A stretch of DNA of 9,271 bases from Ruminococcaceae bacterium UBA866 (GTDB lineage: Bacteria > Bacillota > Clostridia > Oscillospirales > Ruminococcaceae), in assembly GCA_002295325.1 (NCBI GenBank), contig DBGA01000027.1, positions 33,115 to 42,385 of the forward strand, read 5' to 3'. Below the pieces are notes generated by a model. The model searched no databases. It saw only the letters and a program-made list of their open reading frames with translations, and was not told the origin of the DNA. How positions within the stretch are numbered: the stretch's first letter is position 1; every line of letters starts with the position of its first letter. The position numbers were made by a program, and so were the translations under genes. Shown here piece by piece: positions 7,106-9,271 of the stretch.

Positions 7106-7149
7106 TGCCCAAACTTTATATCCTTAGTTTATATAAATTGCCCAACTTT
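7106..7149. repeat. Two direct copies of TGCCCAA(A)CTTT upstream of the ABC ATPase
   Basis: TGCCCAAACTTT (7106-7117) recurs as TGCCCAACTTT (7139-7149). The copies start 33 bp apart, about three helical turns, in the otherwise empty stretch between the rsuA stop and the ATPase promoter. They could be activator or repressor sites for sugar-responsive control, or chance. No clear rsuA terminator is visible in this stretch. Confidence 0.35.
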
Positions 7150-7185
7150 TTACAAGCTACCCCAAATGGCCCTAACGTTAATCAC

Positions 7186-7905
7186 CTAATTCGCTAAAAT
7201 TTCTTCAATTTCTTTGTGCAAAATTTCTCGGCACCCTGAAAGTGCCAATTTTGGATCTAATTTTAAATTACCCATTTGTGTGCGTTTGAGATAGTTTACA
7301 CCCAAACCAAGAACTCCAAACATTCGCTTTATTTGGTGATATTTCCCTTCACATATCGATACTTCCACGCTTGGAGTATCGCTATCTTCAATCACTTTTA
7401 ACTTTGCAGCTTGACAAACTGTGCCATCTGCAAGGGTGATGCCTGCCTCAATTTGAGCAATTCCATCGGGAGTAATTCTTCCATCTAACACTGCAATGTA
7501 TTTTTTTTCAATATGATTTTTGGGTGAAAGTATATGATGTGAAAAATCCCCATCATTTGTAATTAACACAAAACCTTCGGTGTCCTTATCCAGTCTTCCT
7601 GCTGGAAAAAGGTCGCTCCTAAAAAGATGAGGCGGTATTAAATCTAACACTGTTTTATGCCCTTTAGAGCTTGACGCAGAAACCACACCCTGAGGTTTGT
7701 TGAGCATAATATAAAGATAGGGCTTATACTCCACCACTTCATTATTAAGATAAATTGTGTCTTTATCCGTGTCAATTTTTTCTTCATGTGACTTTGCAAC
7801 TGTGGAATTTATTTTTATATTGCCCTTTTTCACAAACGTCCTAATGTCTTTTCTTGAAAAAAGCTCCTGACTTGAAAAAAACTTGTCCAATCGCATTACT
7901 GGCAT
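7186..7905 (-). CDS. rsuA: 16S rRNA pseudouridine(516) synthase, RsuA type
   Basis: 239 residues. RsuA converts uridine 516 of 16S rRNA to pseudouridine during small-subunit assembly. An S4 RNA-binding domain (about 4-60, MRLDKFFSSQELFSRKD) precedes the catalytic domain, which opens with YIMLNKPQGVVS. The catalytic aspartate is D106 in GRLDKDTEG. The SPKNHIEKKY segment after it is characteristic of RsuA rather than RluB, and YHQIKRMFGVLG is the conserved C-terminal motif. The first ATG (7905) has AGGGGA at 7913-7918, 7 nt upstream; a second ATG three codons later sits too far from it. Two candidate promoters lie upstream (7943-7951 and 8029-8057). A TruB or RluD relationship is excluded by the S4 plus RsuA signature. 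The local RNA target is inferred from the family. Confidence 0.92.
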   Translation of the reverse strand: MPVMRLDKFFSSQELFSRKDIRTFVKKGNIKINSTVAKSHEEKIDTDKDTIYLNNEVVEYKPYLYIMLNKPQGVVSASSSKGHKTVLDLIPPHLFRSDLFPAGRLDKDTEGFVLITNDGDFSHHILSPKNHIEKKYIAVLDGRITPDGIAQIEAGITLADGTVCQAAKLKVIEDSDTPSVEVSICEGKYHQIKRMFGVLGLGVNYLKRTQMGNLKLDPKLALSGCREILHKEIEEILAN

Positions 7906-7942
7906 TGCATCATCCCCTATCAGTATAATCTAATCCAGCTTT

Positions 7943-7951
7943 ATTATATCA
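7943..7951 (-). promoter_or_regulatory. rsuA-proximal extended -10 promoter
   Basis: On the - strand, TGATATAAT (7943-7951) is a perfect extended -10, about 38 nt before the rsuA ATG. There is no recognisable -35 box; extended -10 promoters can work without one. The box is one arm of a perfect inverted repeat (7943-7972). Confidence 0.5.
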
Positions 7952-7972
7952 TAAGCAAAGCGTTGATATAAT
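7943..7972. promoter_or_regulatory. Perfect 9-bp dyad, ATTATATCA-N12-TGATATAAT
   Basis: ATTATATCA (7943-7951) and TGATATAAT (7964-7972) are exact reverse complements separated by 12 nt. Each strand therefore carries an identical extended -10 sequence, pointing away from each other. The dyad covers the -10 to -35 interval of the rsuA-proximal promoter, so it could be an operator or a bidirectional promoter. Confidence 0.4.
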
Positions 7973-7973
7973 T

Positions 7974-8002
7974 TGCCATCTTTGCCAATAAGGCAAAGGG
8001 CA
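7974..8002. other. Hairpin in the rsuA upstream region
   Basis: CTTTGCC (7980-7986) pairs with GGCAAAG (7992-7998) around a 5-nt loop. TGCC (7974-7977) pairs with GGCA (7999-8002) outside a 2-nt bulge, giving 11 pairs. There is no T-run after it on the - strand, so it is a poor terminator for the DUF4830 gene. It could instead be a structure in a long rsuA leader or the core of a repeat element. Confidence 0.5.
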
Positions 8003-8028
8003 TTTAAAATATAATTAAACTTAGTTTT

Positions 8029-8057
8029 ATTATACCATTTTTATGGAGATGATGCAA
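8029..8057 (-). promoter_or_regulatory. Distal candidate promoter for rsuA
   Basis: On the - strand, TTGCAT (8052-8057), a 17-nt spacer and a perfect TATAAT (8029-8034) with TG one base upstream. A transcript starting near 8022 would have a leader of about 115 nt containing the 7974-8002 hairpin before rsuA. Confidence 0.5.
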
Positions 8058-8067
8058 CAATGCCTCA

Positions 8068-8541
8068 TTATTTCGGCATTTTAAGGGTGTGCATAAACCC
8101 ATCTAGTTTTAGTGAGCATACGTCGCCAGCGATAACCTTATCCTTGTAGACCAAAATATTTGCCCTTACATCACTTGTTTGATTAGGATAATTGGTTACT
8201 TCATATGTAAATCTTTTTACACGCTTGCCTTTGTAAGCCTCAAGGTCGAAACCCTGCTCCTTTTGTAGCTTATTGTAGACTGTATAAACATCGTCAAACT
8301 CAGCAGGAATGGCAACCTCTGCAATTTCTATTGGCTCCTCAGGAACTGTCCAACCAAACGTTTTCAAATAGGCAATTCGCTGTGCATTATTCTCTACAGT
8401 TACCATTACTGCCTCGCTTTGCTTTACATCTTCCGCTGTCTTGGTCGTAAAAAACACAAACAATCCAGCAAGGAAAATCAAACCCACAAAGGTATAGGCA
8501 AGTATCTTCTTCTTACTGGTTTTCATTGAAATTATAAACAT
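8068..8541 (-). CDS. Membrane-anchored DUF4830 protein
   Basis: 157 residues. A lysine-rich N-terminus (MKTSKKK) precedes one hydrophobic segment (about 13-31), so the rest should face outside the cell on a membrane anchor; there is no lipobox cysteine. Residues about 51-155 match DUF4830 as I recall it: RIAYLKTFGWTV, a VAIPAEFDDVY segment, a YNKLQKEQGFDL segment, YKGKRVKRFTYEV and GDVCSLKLDGFMH. The function of the family is unknown. Of two nearby ATGs, the one at 8541 has GAGGG (8548-8552) at 6-nt spacing, while the ATG at 8547 directly abuts that box, so I chose 8541; the ATG of MKTSKKK is a further possibility. No clear promoter is visible upstream, though the aspartate kinase terminator separates it from that gene. 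It is a single-gene unit by context. Confidence 0.82.
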   Translation of the reverse strand: MFIISMKTSKKKILAYTFVGLIFLAGLFVFFTTKTAEDVKQSEAVMVTVENNAQRIAYLKTFGWTVPEEPIEIAEVAIPAEFDDVYTVYNKLQKEQGFDLEAYKGKRVKRFTYEVTNYPNQTSDVRANILVYKDKVIAGDVCSLKLDGFMHTLKMPK

Positions 8542-8586
8542 ATCCATCCCTCATTCCCATTAGTGTAGTAATATATATGAGGGTTG

Positions 8587-8618
8587 GGTGCAAATGATGA
8601 ATATAGGTTGAAATGATG
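8587..8618. repeat. Short tandem repeat upstream of the DUF4830 gene
   Basis: GGTGCAAATGATG (8587-8599) and GGTTGAAATGATG (8606-8618) match at 11 of 13 positions and start 19 bp apart. They lie about 45-75 bp before the DUF4830 start, where a regulator could bind. No consensus I know fits. The rest of the 8553-8645 stretch shows nothing else. Confidence 0.3.
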
Positions 8619-8646
8619 CAAATTTATCTTAAAAATTAAAAACTAA

Positions 8647-8692
8647 AATAACCCCATTGTGCAAATCATTCGTAATACACAATGGGGTTATT
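8647..8692 (-). terminator. Terminator of the aspartate kinase gene
   Basis: AATAACCCCATTGTG (8647-8661) pairs perfectly with CACAATGGGGTTATT (8678-8692), a 15-bp stem with a 16-nt loop. On the - strand it is followed by T-rich sequence (TTTAGTTTTT), giving a good rho-independent terminator 15 nt beyond the lysC stop codon. Confidence 0.88.
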
Positions 8693-8707
8693 AATTTATG
8701 TTCTATT

Positions 8708-9271
8708 TTAAGCTTTATTGTTAAAATCAAATGCGTCATGCACTGCGTTTAGTGCAATATTAGCATCTTTTCTGTCAATCAGCACTGAAATTTTAATTTC
8801 ACTTGTAGAAATCATTTCAATGTTAATGTTTGCCTCAAATAATGCCTCAAACATTTTTGCCGCAACACCTGGGTTTGACTGCATACCTGCTCCAACAATA
8901 GAAACCTTTACTACGTTATCGTCTGCCTCAAAACGTTGTGCGCCAAAAAGCTCTGCCTTTTCTTCGAGCAACGCCATAGCAGCATCTTTGTCTGCAACAG
9001 GAACTGTAAAGCTAATATCTTTGGTCTTATCACGACCGATTGATTGCAAGATAATATCTACGTTAATCTTTCTTTGAGCAAGAAGAGAGAATATTCTAAA
9101 TGCGATCCCAGGAGTATCAGGCAAGCCTATGATTGCTATTCTAGCTACGTCCTCGTCCTTTGCGACACCCTTTATAAGTAATTTTTCCACTTTAACTGCC
9201 TCCTTAACTGTTGTTCCTGGTTTTCTCTCAAGGCTTGATAGCACCTCAAGGTTCACATGATATTTTTTAGC
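8708..9271 (-). CDS. lysC: Aspartate kinase, C-terminal regulatory part, cut by window edge
   Basis: The reading frame is open to the window edge; 187 residues are visible. It starts with AKKYHVNLEVLSS, the end of the catalytic domain, followed by a linker ending VEKLLIKGVA and two ACT domains: ARIAIIGLPDTPGIAFRIF onward, and VKVSIVGAGMQSNPGVAAKMF onward, with the EMISTSEIKISVLI strand. Aspartate kinase phosphorylates L-aspartate with ATP, the first step toward lysine, threonine, methionine and diaminopimelate. The tandem ACT domains bind the feedback inhibitors, usually lysine or threonine. The start and kinase active site lie outside the window; an internal GTG at 9256 is not the start, because homologous sequence continues upstream. 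The gene ends in its own terminator. No homoserine dehydrogenase domain follows, so this is a monofunctional enzyme. Confidence 0.95.
   Translation of the reverse strand, partial: AKKYHVNLEVLSSLERKPGTTVKEAVKVEKLLIKGVAKDEDVARIAIIGLPDTPGIAFRIFSLLAQRKINVDIILQSIGRDKTKDISFTVPVADKDAAMALLEEKAELFGAQRFEADDNVVKVSIVGAGMQSNPGVAAKMFEALFEANINIEMISTSEIKISVLIDRKDANIALNAVHDAFDFNNKA

Larger units (their letters stand above)
7901..8064. repeat. 164-bp intergenic segment bounded by inverted repeats
   Basis: The left end reads GGCATTGCATCATCCCC (7901-7917). The reverse complement of the right end (8045-8064) reads GGCATTGTTGCATCATCTCC, the same apart from a 3-nt TTG insertion and one substitution. The segment runs from the first codons of rsuA to 3 nt past the DUF4830 stop codon. 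Inside are a G+C-containing hairpin (7974-8002), a perfect 9-bp dyad (7943-7972) and an extended -10 promoter (8029-8037). It might be a small mobile or structured repeat element, or coincidental symmetry. Confidence 0.35.

Noticed and set aside
8059..8080. AATGCC-N10-GGCATT hairpin at the end of the DUF4830 gene as a terminator
   Set aside because: The stem is only 6 bp, it lies partly within the coding sequence, and no T-run follows on the - strand.
8718..9077. 119-codon open frame on the + strand
   Set aside because: It is antisense to the ACT domains of lysC, which are clearly coding, and it has no ribosome binding site or family resemblance.

Overview
The window looks like core chromosome from an A+T-rich, anaerobic Gram-positive bacterium of the class Clostridia. 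The evidence is low G+C, strong GGAGG-type ribosome binding sites, a reverse-rubrerythrin N-terminus (an anaerobe's peroxide-defence enzyme), and families typical of Clostridia (DUF4080 radical SAM, DUF4830, an HD protein following uvrC). A gut-type Oscillospirales-like host is plausible, but that is inference. There is no rRNA, tRNA, CRISPR array, insertion sequence or phage gene.

Layout. Positions 1-194 (-) hold the N-terminal part of reverse rubrerythrin, cut by the window edge, with a clear promoter at 254-282. It is divergent from a B12-binding-type radical SAM protein at 440-2146 (+). That gene ends in an 18-bp perfect stem-loop (2145-2187), which also closes the operon converging from the right: uvrC (4942-3110), an HD-domain phosphohydrolase (3094-2432) and a small cysteine-containing membrane protein (2408-2190), all on the - strand. 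Further right, all on the - strand, are a GNAT acetyltransferase (5787-5011) with its own promoter, a stand-alone MsmK/UgpC-type sugar-importer ATPase (7020-5896) closed by a strong terminator, an RsuA-type 16S rRNA pseudouridine synthase (7905-7186), a membrane-anchored DUF4830 protein (8541-8068), and the C-terminal regulatory half of aspartate kinase (9271-8708), which runs off the window and has its own terminator.

The genes are mostly independent housekeeping units: oxidative defence, excision repair, sugar uptake energy, ribosome modification and lysine/threonine-family biosynthesis. Only uvrC-HD-small protein is a convincing multi-gene operon. I corrected the starts of uvrC, the GNAT gene, the ABC ATPase and the DUF4830 gene on ribosome-binding-site grounds.

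I do not see a convincing new multi-gene system. The items most worth a second look are the 164-bp segment between the DUF4830 gene and rsuA, which is bounded by inverted repeats and holds a hairpin and a perfect dyad over a -10 box; the uncharacterised cysteine-containing membrane protein in the uvrC operon; the orphan DUF4080 radical SAM enzyme; and the orphan sugar-importer ATPase.
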